From Casuarina equisetifolia (Eukaryota > Streptophyta > Magnoliopsida > Fagales > Casuarinaceae), in the NCBI GenBank assembly GCA_028551475.1, contig CM052360.1, positions 360,501-424,500 of the forward strand: a DNA stretch of 64,000 nt. The letters run 5' to 3'. The notes under the pieces were generated by a model that saw only the letters and a list, made by a program, of their open reading frames with translations, was not told where the DNA came from and did no database searches. The number at the start of each line of letters is the position of its first letter. The stretch's first letter is position 1. A program made the position numbers and the translations under genes. This document shows, piece by piece, positions 1-11,769 of this stretch.

Positions 1-15
1 TACTGGCTTATTGGT

Positions 16-305
16 TATCCATGTCTTGACCTGCGGAACTGTTGAACGCCAAGTGTTTATATTCCTGGAGAACATTGCTGTGTTTTCCAGTTCTTTTATA
101 ATGGCTTGTTTCTTATCCATATTTTGACCCTTAGAGCTATTGAATGATAATGTTTGTATCTCTGGTGCGCATTGCTGCATTTTCCAGTTGTTTGATAACG
201 AGGACAGCTTATCCATAATTTTAATCCTCTGAACTGTTGAATGCTTAATGCTTATATTCCTGGTGCACATGGCTCCATCTTCTAATTGTAATGATTATTG
301 CTTCT
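16..305. repeat. Three degenerate ~97-bp tandem units inside an intron of the TRIPP-like gene
   Basis: The motif TATCCAT recurs at about 16, 114 and 210. Each time it is followed by the same succession: a TTGA-rich stretch, a version of GAACTGTTGAATG, TTTATATTCCTGGTG, a CATTGCTGC-like box and TTTTCCAGTTGTTTGAT. The period is 96-98 bp and the units differ by roughly a quarter of bases. The last unit runs up to the acceptor of the exon at 336. Confidence 0.7.
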
Positions 306-335
306 CATCTTACACTATTGTTTGGAAGGATGCAG

Positions 336-3300
336 GTGCTTTTAGAGGTGAATGTTGGTGCTGATTCTTTGAGTGACCCTGTCATTGAGATTCTTCAATT
401 TGAGAAGTATCAAGGCAGAAATTTGTCTTCTGAGAGCAAGGACGACACATTTGTAAATCAGGATCCATGTGGAGAACTTTTAAAATGGTTGCTTCCCTTA
501 GATAACACTGTCCCTCCACCTCGTCCTTTATCTCCCCCTACTCTAAGTTCCATGTCTGGAATTGGCAATTCATCCCAAAGGTCAAATTTGTCTTCCTCAT
601 CTGGCTCTCAACTCTTTTCTTTTGGCAATTTTAGAAGTTACTCCATGTCAGCACTACCTCAAAGTACTACCCCACCTCCTGTACCTGTAAAAGGTACCAG
701 TTCTAAGCCCAGTTTTGAACTTGAAGATTGGGATCAGTTCTCATCTCAGAAGCCAGTTAAGAACCAAAAAGCTGGAAGTGAAGAGCTTTTATCTTTTCGA
801 GGTGTGGCCTTGGAGCGAGAAAGGTTTTCTGTTCGTTGTGGGTTGGAAGGCATCTATATACCAGGCAGAAGGTGGAGGAGAAAACTTGAAGTTATTCAAC
901 CTGTTGAAATCCATTCTTTTGCTGCTGACTGCAATACAGATGACCTTATATGCGTTCAAGTAAAGGTGTGAGTGATATCTACTACGGAGTGAAATCATCT
1001 AATAAGTTCACTTCTTCCCAAAAATTCATTTAGTACTTTACCAGGCTTTGTACAAATGAGAGATGCTTGTTGAGTTTTGTTTATGTTTTTGCGTGTTTCT
1101 CTTTGCATGCAGAACATCTGTCCAGCACAGACTCCAGATATTGTGATATACATAGATGCTATAACAATTGTTTTTGAAGAGGCTTTGAAAGATGGACCAC
1201 CCTCATCATTACCCATTGCATGTATTGAAGCTGGAACTGAACACAGCTTGCCCAACCTAGCCCTCAGGTTGTTGTTCACTCTAGATATCTTAACATTCTC
1301 TGTGTTGTTACGTCTTGTGTAGTATTCTCGGGATAAATCATTGTTGCTGTTGGACATAGTACTTTTTATGTGAAGGCTATCCCAAAAAATTTGGCAATGC
1401 AAACTGAGTGCTATGAAAATCTTGTTTACAATTGAGAAAGGCCTTTGTTACTTGCATGCTTAGTAATAAAATTATGAAGAAGTGTATACGGTACTAACTT
1501 AATGCAGAAAAAGGGCACTGCTTGATTTTGGCTGATTCCCACGGTAAGCACCACTTTCCTAGCTGGCAGATGCAATAATTACTGTTAAGAGCTAGATTTG
1601 GGTAGCAACAAACAAGCAGTAGCAAAGAATGAAGTTGGAATGGAAGTATTAGGTTAGGAAAGAGCCTTCTGTAAACCTTTGCATATGTTGCTCAGCTGTT
1701 AAGAAGATGACAAGAAGAGGGAGGAGAGACAATTGTACTGGAAAGGTGAAGGACATTTTTGTGACGTGACTGGTCAGTGATCAAGTTTTTCCGTGGGAGG
1801 AAAAAAAAAATGATACTGGATCACGCAGGTTGGATCAGGACATTAGTTTATTTAGCATTTCAAGTTGCTTCAAATTAATTGAGCTAGAAAACCAATAAAG
1901 TATAAATATATGGCTAGAATGTGTTTACAACCCTGCTCCCGTGGATGAGATCATGCATCATGATTTGAGGTAGGTCCCCTGTTGAGGTTCTTTTAAACAA
2001 GAGATCTGATCATACTGTGCTCATCATTGTTGAATTAAGAGTTGTTTTGGTTGAATGATAATTGTATGGAAGAAGAAGAGAAATCAAAGAGAGAGATATA
2101 GAGTTGTTGCTGGTTAACTTCAGGTGTTTATATAGAAATATAAGCATGGAGACACTGATATATATTCTTACGAGTGTATATGCTTCCTATAAAAGAAACA
2201 GCCCAAATAATTGTAAGATATGAATCATGACCATATATGGTGAACGAACTAAAACTAGTAACAATATGCTGCATGCTAGGAATAGAAGCACACTACATTC
2301 ACAATTGTGTCACGTTCCATGGAACTTCATACAATCTAAACATCGTTAAGGTCCAAAACCTTCTAATTCTATGTTGTTTTGGGCTCATCTAAACTAGCTG
2401 CGTTAAGGATTTCTCACCTTTTTTGATGTTTCCTGTGCACGTTCAGAGATTATTTAAGGCATGTTGATGCCAACTTAGTCAAAAATAAAGAGTAGTAGAT
2501 TGCATAATGGTGGTTTTGTGCATGTTGCTGTAAAAATCGTGTAGAAGTTCATATACTTGTCAATTGTAAGAAAGAATGGGCATGGTCCTATGGTGTTGAG
2601 GATGTGGTATTGATCGATAGAATCTTAATTTAGTGTTTGAGAATGAAGAATTTATATGTCGCTATAAAACTTTTCCTCTTGACAGGAGAGGTGAAGAGCA
2701 CTCTTTTATCCTGAAGCCAGCAACTTCTATGTGGAAGAATCTCAAGAATCATGGTGAAAGAAGCTCACATTCGTCACAACCATCGGCTGGAAATGTAGCA
2801 TCGAGTTTGCATAATCTCTCCAAGACCGTTGAAGGAAAGAAGATTGCTTCGACTGCTGATAAGTATGCCATTATGGTGTCATGTCGGTGCAACTACAGTG
2901 GTATCTATATTGCTTTTAGTTTACAATGTTTTTTGGAAAACCATAAAAAGTTGATTGGTTCTTACCATTGCTATATTCGTCCCATCGTCTGTGTTCAATG
3001 TAGAGTCAAGCTTGTTCTTCAAGCAGCCAACAACATGGCGGCCACGTATCTCAAGGGATCTTATGATCTCTGTTGCATCGGAAATGTCAGGACGATCTCC
3101 CAGTTCCAACGGAGTTTCCCAGCTTCCTGTTCAGGTTTCATTTGAATTTGATCATTCATCGAGTTCATATGTGTTGTCTGTTTCTCATGGTACTTCAAGT
3201 AGTTTTTGTCTGATTGGTTCAAATTCACAGGTCCTAACTCTGCAGGCGTCAAATTTGACATCCGAAGCTCTAACTTTGACGGTTCTTGCTCCTGCTTCAT

Positions 3301-4083
3301 TTACTTCTCTTCCTTCTGTGGTGTCCTTAAATTCCTCACCATCGTCACCAATGAGCCCGTTTGTTGGGTTTTCTGAGTTTACGGGTAGGGTTAGTGGTGA
3401 CAGACGTGGTAGTCCCATGCAAAGGCTGAGCTCAGCACCTCTTGTGCTGGAGAATCGAAAACAGAATGGTGATGTGGGAGCTCAGTCAGTTTCCTTTACT
3501 GATCGGTCTTCTCCGTCTTCTGGTGTTCTTCCAAGTACTGGTCTGGGTTGCACACATCTGTGGCTACAGAGTCGAATTCCATTAGGGTATGTCTCTCATT
3601 TACTTTATGCATTCATACAAAATATAAACAGATAGATACAAGTATTTAGATCATATACATATACATAACACCGTTACATTTTGCTATGGTGGCATCAGAA
3701 CTGTTCCTTCTCAATCTACGGCAACCATTAAGCTTGAGCTGCTTCCATTGACCGATGGCATAATTACGCTGGACACTTTACAAATTGATGTCAAGGAGAA
3801 AGGTATCACTTTGTCCATATTCGTTGTTTTATTTCTTCGTACCTGCATGGCTGAGCCGCCAAAAGAAAGGAGTTAAAGTCTGTTGGACCATTTGAAGTCC
3901 TTGGCTAATGAGAAACAGTTGTATTTTTCTGCTGGTTTCCGTCAAATGCTAGTCCAAAAGGCTAATCACAAATGCTGAAGTTCTTACTGAAATTTACTTT
4001 CTGGCACAACAGGTCTTACCTATGTCCCTGAGCAGTCACTGAAGATCAACGCAACTTCCAGCATTTCCACAGTGATCATTTAG
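336..4083 (+). CDS. C-terminal part of a large conserved plant protein, TRIPP-like (TRAPPII-associated), 5' truncated by the window edge
   Basis: Six exons can be joined in phase: 336-965, 1113-1267, 2686-2900, 3004-3586, 3699-3802 and 4013-4083, ending at a TAG. All introns are GT-AG. The product is rich in Ser/Pro linkers (about 30-160 of the visible part) followed by a beta-rich region. It contains ILQFEKY, CGLEGIYIPGRRWRRKL, FFKQPTTWRPRISRDL and, near the end, LTYVPEQSLKINATSSIS. From memory this matches the Arabidopsis At3g17900 family, reported as TRIPP, a plant-specific subunit or partner of the TRAPPII tethering complex in Golgi/cell-plate membrane traffic. That name is a recollection and was not checked. 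The upstream exons lie outside the window. The visible exons carry no frameshift or stop. The gene is read in the same direction as the PBL kinase 3.7 kb downstream. Confidence 0.75.
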
Positions 4084-7000
4084 GATTGAAATATTCTAAT
4101 TTCTATTTTTACCACATTACCTGAATAGTGAAAAGAAATTTGAAGGGTCAACTTATCCAGTAAACCAGCAATCAGCTTTCTGCATCAAAAAGCTAGTACC
4201 AACTGTATGTTTTCCTCTCTCGAATGAAGTTTGTTTTCCTCTCTCGAGTGAAGTTGGTGTAATCATTTTATTTTGTTTTAGAAATTTATCTTCGTCTTGT
4301 GTATTGTAAACTATGATCTCGAGAATGCTAGTTGTTTATAACCTTTATAGGAAATGATGTATGCTTTGTAGATTATCTACTTTTGTGAAATTTTACTCAT
4401 TTTATACTACTGAATAGAAGCAGAAAAATTGTTATAGCTCTTTTTCCAGAAATAGCCAATCCATATCCTTGATTTTGTATTCAGCTCGTGTTATATTCAT
4501 TCAACTTCCCTTTCTGACTTTTGTTCATTTCTTAGTTTCGCTTTTGTCTTCTTTCTTTTTGTTTTACTAATTTTCTACAATAAATTTATAAACATGGATT
4601 TAGTATTAATTGTTAAAAGTTTAGAGGCCTTGTGAGCATCGAAGAAGTATTCGTAGAATATTGTTGAGAAACCATTAAAATTGTAGTTGTCCTACCACTT
4701 GCAATGCAATCCTGTTTGCGTCTGCTTTTTCCGTCGTAGGCTTAGGTCAGGTTTACCAGGGAATCCTCAATCATTAAGCTTTTCTAGTTTGGTTTTGATT
4801 GAATTTTCGAAACCCAATGGACGCACTTCCATGTCTGAAAACGTCGCGCCTTTCTGGAACCTTGACTTTTCAACTTATGGTTCAGAACGTAAGACCATAA
4901 GTGGGTGATAATGCTTTTTAGGTGTAGGCATTCAATAACATCATGGTTCAGAATCTGTGGCCTAAACTCTACCCAATCTTATTTAATTGTCAAAGATGAT
5001 ATAATTTGGTATATGCTAATTCAAACCCGGCATACTACTTTCCAGGTGGAGCACACAACCTTATCTTTGGTTTCCAGAAAAAAGGTTGAAATCGAAAAGA
5101 CATCCATCCTTGTCAAGCTAATTGCCAGTATCCATCGGCTTTAGCCTTGACTAGCTGAAAGGGGAAGGAGCAGCCAGTTACGTGATTCTTGACCTCCCCC
5201 TTCTAAGCTATAGCATGGATGTCAAGTATTAATTCTAATATAAATTATTTGGAATAGAAGTTTATAGTCTAAATCAAACTTTGATTCGGGATAAAAGAAC
5301 ATTTTATTTCATAAATTTTTATCTTTTGATTTGAAATTTTTATTTAGTATATACACATAAAATAGTTATAAAATTTATCATCAAGCTTTTATAAAGAAGA
5401 TCTAATGATAAATTTCAAAAGTGTAGGACATTTTAATGTTGTACTTACAATTATTGTAACATAGAGTTGCGAATTTTATAAGTGATATTATGGGAAAAAA
5501 AAAACAATCTAATCTGTGAATTAGAATAAGATGTTATTGACTTAAATTAGGACAAAATTAGGACATGTGAGCAATCAGCAGTCATGTTTCTTTTGTTTTG
5601 TATCCCGCCGCGCCACGAGACGACCTATCATGGCAAAGGAGTCATGGCTCTTCAGCACTTCGAAAGCTACTAGATTTTTCTTTGGTGGAATCGACAAACA
5701 AGGGTACGTGTGTATGATCACATAATTAAGTGGCATATGCTCGGAAAGCGAGCATTAAGTAGTTAAGTAAAACGAGGGAAGTCAATCTTTGTGTTGCACG
5801 CAGATGCTCTAAAGTCAAGGTGCAATTACTTGAACAGGCACGCAATCAATTAAAAAACTAGCTGCGGCCTATCATTTCCTTTTTGATTAAGCCTCTCTCT
5901 TTTCTTATATTAGTACCTTAATGCAACAGAAAACAACCTCGTTGATGCAAAAGCATCCTTTCATTTATGTTAAACCTGTAAAACTATAACTTGTAACTCT
6001 TATTTGAAAAATTTTTATAGGAAAAAAAATTATTTATTCTTAAAAATCGGATTTTGGGTTAAGATATAGTCTTTCAAATATAATATTTAAATTCATTCTC
6101 GAAAAGTTTGTGTCAAATTAACTAATGTGTTTTTCAAGGAAAAGAAAACTCCATTATAATATTTCTCTCGTGTTGTTTATTGAGCAAAGGAATTATTGGC
6201 CCGATAGTTATCTATGACGTGGCGCAATCTGATAATTAAAAAGCCTAATCAAAGATCAGTTAGAAATAAAGTTGGGTATTCTCGACGCCAATGGGAGTCC
6301 TTCGGGACTAGCAAACGCCGGGATTCTATAATCTTTCCACACCTGTTTGGATAATGATTAGGCTGTTCCCCCTTTCAAAATGCACCACATCATAAAATAA
6401 ACAGAAAAAAAATGTAGTTCTCCAACATAGTATCTCTCCATCCATCACACGCCAAATTGATTAGAAAAAAGAAAAAATAAAAAAAAGAGACCAAACCAAA
6501 GCCGGTTTTTTCTTTAAAAGAAGATGAATTTGACGTGCTGAATTTTAAAACAATTATATACATCACAAAAGTCTCACATCATTGAATTAAAGTTTAAATA
6601 AAAGATTAATATTTTAATTTTTGAGCTAATTTTTTATTTTAGTTTTTAAACTCTCTACTTTAATCTAATAACTTGTAATAATAGTCTAATAATGCATAGT
6701 GAATAAAAAAGTATTTATAAAACTTAAAGTTTAGGCATTCTATAATAACCATGAGAATTGAAGTTGATTTTCATAAAAGAATAATGATATAATAAGGTGC
6801 TATTCTTCCTACCTCAGTAAAATATCATTTAACTTTTTGTTATCTGTAGGGAATGTTCTTATCACATGTGAATCGATTAGGATAGTTCCCAAACCTGATT
6901 ATTGATAATGCACAATACATATTTAAAAAAATTCCAATTAAAGGGAGTTTTCTTTATTTTATTTTTTAATTCTTTAGAAAAGGAGCCGATGAGAGCAATC

Positions 7001-7300
7001 TGACGCGCGCACTTGCGTTTGTGTTTGCTCTCCCAAAGAAGACAAACCACCATCGAGGTGGGTCCCGCGGGGTGTCTCTTCTCTCTCATGCCCGGAGTGC
7101 CTGAAATTTCCACTCCTCTCGCTGCCCGACGTGCCCGCCCTTGTCTCACAAGGCGCACCCACTCGCGGGCCGTGAGTCCACAATTCGGGCAGCTAAACGC
7201 GCCAGCCCGTTTTTCTCCGGGTAGCTGGATTTGCTTTTTCTAGTCTTTGTTTCGATTCAGCCAAAAAAGAAAGAAAACAAAAAAAAAAAAAAAAGGGGGA
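4084..7300. other. Intergenic, AT-rich; 3' flank of the TRIPP-like gene and promoter region of the PBL kinase
   Basis: Only short random ORFs are seen. Long A/T runs alternate with a distinctly GC-rich patch at about 6990-7210 (GACGCGCGC, CCCGCGGGG, GCCCGCCC). That patch lies just before the transcribed leader of the kinase gene and contains a TCP-like GTGGGTCCC at about 7058. No transposon ends were identified. Confidence 0.5.
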
Positions 7301-7308
7301 GAAGAGAC

Positions 7309-7311
<3 letters not shown>

Positions 7312-7342
<31 letters not shown>
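7312..7342. repeat. (GA)n microsatellite in the kinase 5' leader
   Basis: About 15 GA units in a row follow a poly-A stretch. The repeat lies ~440 bp upstream of the kinase ATG, in what is probably the 5' UTR or core promoter. Such GA tracts are potential GAGA/BPC-factor sites in plants; here that is only inference. Confidence 0.85.
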
Positions 7343-7346
<4 letters not shown>

Positions 7347-7780
7347 GATAATTCATTGTATATATCTAATATTTTCCGAATTTCTTTGCTTTCCAGCTTT
7401 AAACTGGTCAGCTTGCTATAGTTTCCAAGATTTTTGTATCTCCGAGCCGATTTCTGGGTTCTGGTGAGATTTGTAATTTCTTTATGGTAAAGCTAGTACT
7501 ACTTTTCCAACACCAGCAGTTTCCTCAAGCTGACCAGTTCTTGGTTTCAAGGAAAATTTTGATCTACTCCATGTGATCTAGTCCTCTTCTCATCTGGGTT
7601 CGCCTAAGTTCTCAGTTTTAAGGGAAAAGTTGAAGTTTTTGGGGGCTATCTGGTGGTTCTAGTTGGGGGTTTGTTGGTAGAGAGAGGGTGATTGGCTGTG
7701 GGGGTGGTCCGGGGAGGGGGGTGTAAGGTGGTGTTTGGGTTTCTGATGGTAAGTGTGTCTTGTGTTTAGGTTCGTGAGAT

Positions 7781-10700
7781 ATGGGATTGGGTGGCCAAAA
7801 TGGAAAGCTGCGGACTTGGGAAGATAGCAAATCAAAGGGTAGGAAGAAGACTAAGAAGGACACAGAAGAAATGGGAGAGGACGAGATTGGGTGTTGGGTT
7901 AGGCTGAGGTTTCTTGGAAGCTGCATTTCTTCAAGATCCAAAGTTGATAGCTCCGTCAGTGGCACCACTGCTCATTATGGTAACTTCTATTTTCATTGGG
8001 AAAATTGTTTGCTTGGTTAGAATTTTTGTCTTCTAGTTTTCTCGTGCTCAATGGCCTCTGCTCTCCTACTCCGTTATGTTTGATTTTCACCTGGATGTAA
8101 TTTTTTTTTTTTTAAAAATCTTCCCGAATCTTTTCGTTTTAACATGTCCCGTGGATTAAGACCATCCTTCACCAACCGGTGTATGTTTTGCTGATGTGAT
8201 TACATTGTGATTTGAGACTACTTTGCACCTGAATATTGGTTCAGTAATCAGAGGATGATAACGAGAAATCGTTACGCGACGTGAAAGAGGACTGGGATCG
8301 AACTGTTAATAAACTGGTTGCATTAAAGCCAGGGTCAACATCAATTTATAGAACCCCTTGCCCTTGTTTCGGGCATGAGCGAGGAGATTGCCATGCAAGC
8401 TTGAATTTTAAAGGCAAACGATAGAAGCATGCCTGATGTAGTCTGGGGTTCTTAGTCTTGGGGAAAATGTATTCTTTGCTTTGTCTTCGGTTGACAACAT
8501 GGTTAAGGAAAAATGAAGAGCTCAATTTCAGAGCAGAAACTAATAACAGACGCATTATATCTACAAGAAGCAGAAAGCAAACTGGAGATCCTCAGTCCTG
8601 AGAGAAACAATAATCTGCCAGACTATGTCAAAGGGGCTTGAAGGAATTGGTGCCCATATTAGGTGGCATAGAAGTTTAGGTTAAACATTTCAGTTCATTT
8701 AGATTTCTTCCTTTTCCTTTCTCCTAGTTGTCTTGGGTTTGCTAGTCAGGGCTCATTCTCTGCCTCCGCATCTCCTACTATTATGTTGAATACATCCAAA
8801 TGCGCTACATGGTGGTTTGTAATTTTTTTTGTTGTTTATTCTGTTTGTCTATTGGACCTGTTAGTCTTGTCACTATCTCAGGCGCTCATCTTCTAGTATC
8901 ATTGAATTGTCACGAGTGTAATCATAACAAGATTTACTGCTGATCACAAAGTCTTATATTTGCTTCAATCTTATTTCTGCTGTGAAAAAATGTGTTGTTC
9001 TAAGTGATGTCTACATGTCTGGTTTATTCCAATTTGTTAGTTTATATTCTCATATCTTGGTTCTCTTTCAGCTGAAAGTAAATCAACAAATGATACAAGC
9101 AGAGACCAACCTGCTGCTCCAATAGTGTCATCATCAACCACTAGTGTTGCAGAAAGTAATTCATCCACATCCAAATTCGAAGAGGAGCTTAAAGTTGCTT
9201 CTCGACTGCGGAAATTCTCATTTAATGATCTTAAATTGGCAACAAGAAATTTTAGACCTGAGAGTCTTCTTGGTGAAGGCGGTTTTGGTTGTGTCTTCAA
9301 GGGGTGGATTGAAGAAAATGGAACTGCTCCTGTGAAACCTGGTACGGGGCTTACTGTTGCTGTGAAAACCCTAAACCATGATGGGCTTCAGGGTCATAAA
9401 GAATGGCTGGTTGGTAACTTTCTTCTAGTATCATTTAACATATTTCCACTTTTTGTTCGCTTAATCTTTACTCATCTTGTGTTACAGGCGGAAGTAAATT
9501 TCCTTGGGGATCTTGTTCATCCTAACCTGGTCAAACTAATTGGTTATTGCATTGAAGATGATCAGAGACTGCTAGTATATGAGTTCATGCCTCGAGGGAG
9601 CCTGGAGAACCATCTGTTTCGAAGTATGTAACTTCCTTTATTCTTTTTCAGTAATTTTTCATTTTGGGTCATATATTTTAGGTTCTTAAGGGGCATTGAA
9701 TCATAAGATCGTGGAATCCATAAACTTATTGGAGGGTTAGTGCATCCTAGGAACTGAATAGGCTGCTGATTGTCTGATATTATTCCCTTCTTGATATGGC
9801 TTTTGTTGCCTGAAATGACATGTTTCCTTTCATGAAAGGGGAGATTGCTTTGTCTCCACTACCTAATAAATTGAGATTGTTTGCATGTAATAACATTTAT
9901 TCTGAAGCGTTGTAATATTAGGTCAAATTCTGTGATTGCACGGGAACAGTTAAATTTTCTATCAAATATGTCTTTTGTGGTGGAAAACATGCATTTGAAT
10001 GGTTATATAGATTTTAGGTAGACATCATAACGCAAAAGAAATGCACCTCTAAGTGTTTGTAATATCACCTAGCAGGCAGTGTTATTGCCACAAGTGTGAT
10101 AAGTTGCAGTTTAACATAGCATTCACAAGTAATTTTAGATCTTTTTGACCTCTTATTAAGATCGATCCTTCGAGAGTATGTATTGCAGTGAGTTACTGAG
10201 ATTCTGAATTAGGAGTGATAGCTCCTCTCTAACATTCCTGCAAATATTAATGTGGAGATTGAAGTATTTTTCATATTGGGGTGGCAATCTTTGGTGTATG
10301 ATATAGCTTATGTATTGAGGAACAGTCTCATGATTTATTGACCAGGGGAGAAGAGCTTTGAGCTCAGAATAAACAATTTTAATAATCTTGACGATTGGGG
10401 TATTTGGCCAAGTTGAAAAAGGTAAAGAAAAGCTGAAAAAAAGGTTGTTGCTGGGCTAATAGTACCTCTTAGCATTTATGTATGTCGATGGGTTTTATAC
10501 AAGCCATTTCTTCTTGAGGTGTAGTCTATCCTATCATATGCCCATTTAAGAATAGTATTTTCTGGGTTGTGGAATCTTATATTTGCCTGAGTAGTATGTC
10601 GCATTAAATAACCATGAAGTTGCTGGGTGTAGACTTATTGGCAGTTGCTGCTTTGTCATAATATTCTGCCTTTAAATTGCACCCTCGTTTGATCTTCTCT

Positions 10701-11769
10701 TGTATCACTTGTTTTATATGCAGGGTCCCTGCCTCTTCCATGGTCCATTAGAATGAAAATTGCACTAGGTGCAGCAAAGGGTCTTGCTTTTCTTCATGAG
10801 GAAGCAGAAAGGCCAGTTATATATCGCGATTTTAAAACCTCCAACATCCTATTAGATGCAGTATGTAATTAAAACTAAGGCAACAAATCAATTTTTTACC
10901 CTTGATATATTGTCATTTTAATAGCAAGATATTTCAGGACTACAATGCGAAGCTCTCGGATTTTGGACTTGCCAAAGATGGTCCCGAGGGAGACAAAACC
11001 CATGTTTCTACTCGTGTAATGGGAACCTATGGTTATGCAGCCCCAGAATATGTGATGACAGGTAGGTGTTGTTCCATCCATTTCCCGAGATTTTAGTATT
11101 CCCAGTCCTTGCTTCCAGGAAATGGAAGTGTTTGCTGGCTGCATATTTGGTGTCTTGAGTATGCAGAAAGTCGGACTCTCATCATTTTGTGCATTGTGCT
11201 CTTTCACTATCTGCACGCCAAAATTGTATCAAACGATGCTCACTGGTGTTTTTGTTGTAGGACATCTTACTTCAAGGAGCGATGTCTACAGTTTTGGTGT
11301 TGTTCTACTTGAAATGCTGACTGGTAGAAGGTCTATGGACAAAAATAGACCCAATGGGGAACATAACCTGGTTGAGTGGGCTCGGCCACATCTAGGTGAG
11401 AGAAAAAGATTCTACCGGTTGATAGACCCTCGGCTTGAAGGGCACTTCTCGATTAAAGGAGCTCAGAAAGCAGCACAACTGGCCGCACACTGCCTTAGTC
11501 GGGATCCAAAAGCCAGACCCCGAATGAGTGAAGTTGTTGAGGCCTTGAAACCTCTGCCAAACCTTAAGGACATGGCAAGCTCATCATATTATTTCCAGAC
11601 CATGCAAGCTGAGCGCGTCGGGTCCAGCCCAAATGCTAGAAATGGCGTCCGGACGCAGGCAGGATCAAGGAATGGGCAGCAGAGAAGCCTATCTATAAAT
11701 GGTTATTATGCCTCTCCATATCATCATCAGTTCCCTCATCAATCGCCGAAACCCAATGGTAAACCATAG
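7781..11769 (+). CDS. PBL34: Receptor-like cytoplasmic kinase, RLCK subfamily VII, PBL34/35/36 type
   Basis: Six exons: 7781-7979, 9072-9409, 9488-9623, 10724-10860, 10938-11061 and 11261-11769 (480 aa, close to the ~490 aa of Arabidopsis PBL34). The start MGLGGQ opens a basic, Lys-rich head and a Cys-containing patch ([12 protein letters not shown]) suited to membrane attachment. The kinase domain begins at [14 protein letters not shown]. It shows the Gly loop [14 protein letters not shown]-binding Lys in VAVKTL, catalytic YRDFK (RD-type), DFG in SDFGLAK, and an activation segment ending in AAPEYV. The C-terminal tail is Ser/Pro/His rich. Members of this clade relay pattern-recognition signals; PBL34-36 act below LORE in bacterial 3-hydroxy fatty acid sensing. 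Which of the three paralogues this corresponds to cannot be decided, so the symbol marks the clade. No lesions were seen. Confidence 0.95.

Noticed and set aside
4687..5144. Two consecutive plus-strand ORFs after the TRIPP-like gene
   Set aside because: No recognisable motif, no suitable splice context, and low-complexity composition. They follow the stop codon and look like chance ORFs.
6877..7243. Overlapping ORFs on both strands over the GC-rich patch
   Set aside because: Open frames on several strands at once are expected in a GC-rich promoter. They have no family resemblance and lie just upstream of the PBL leader.
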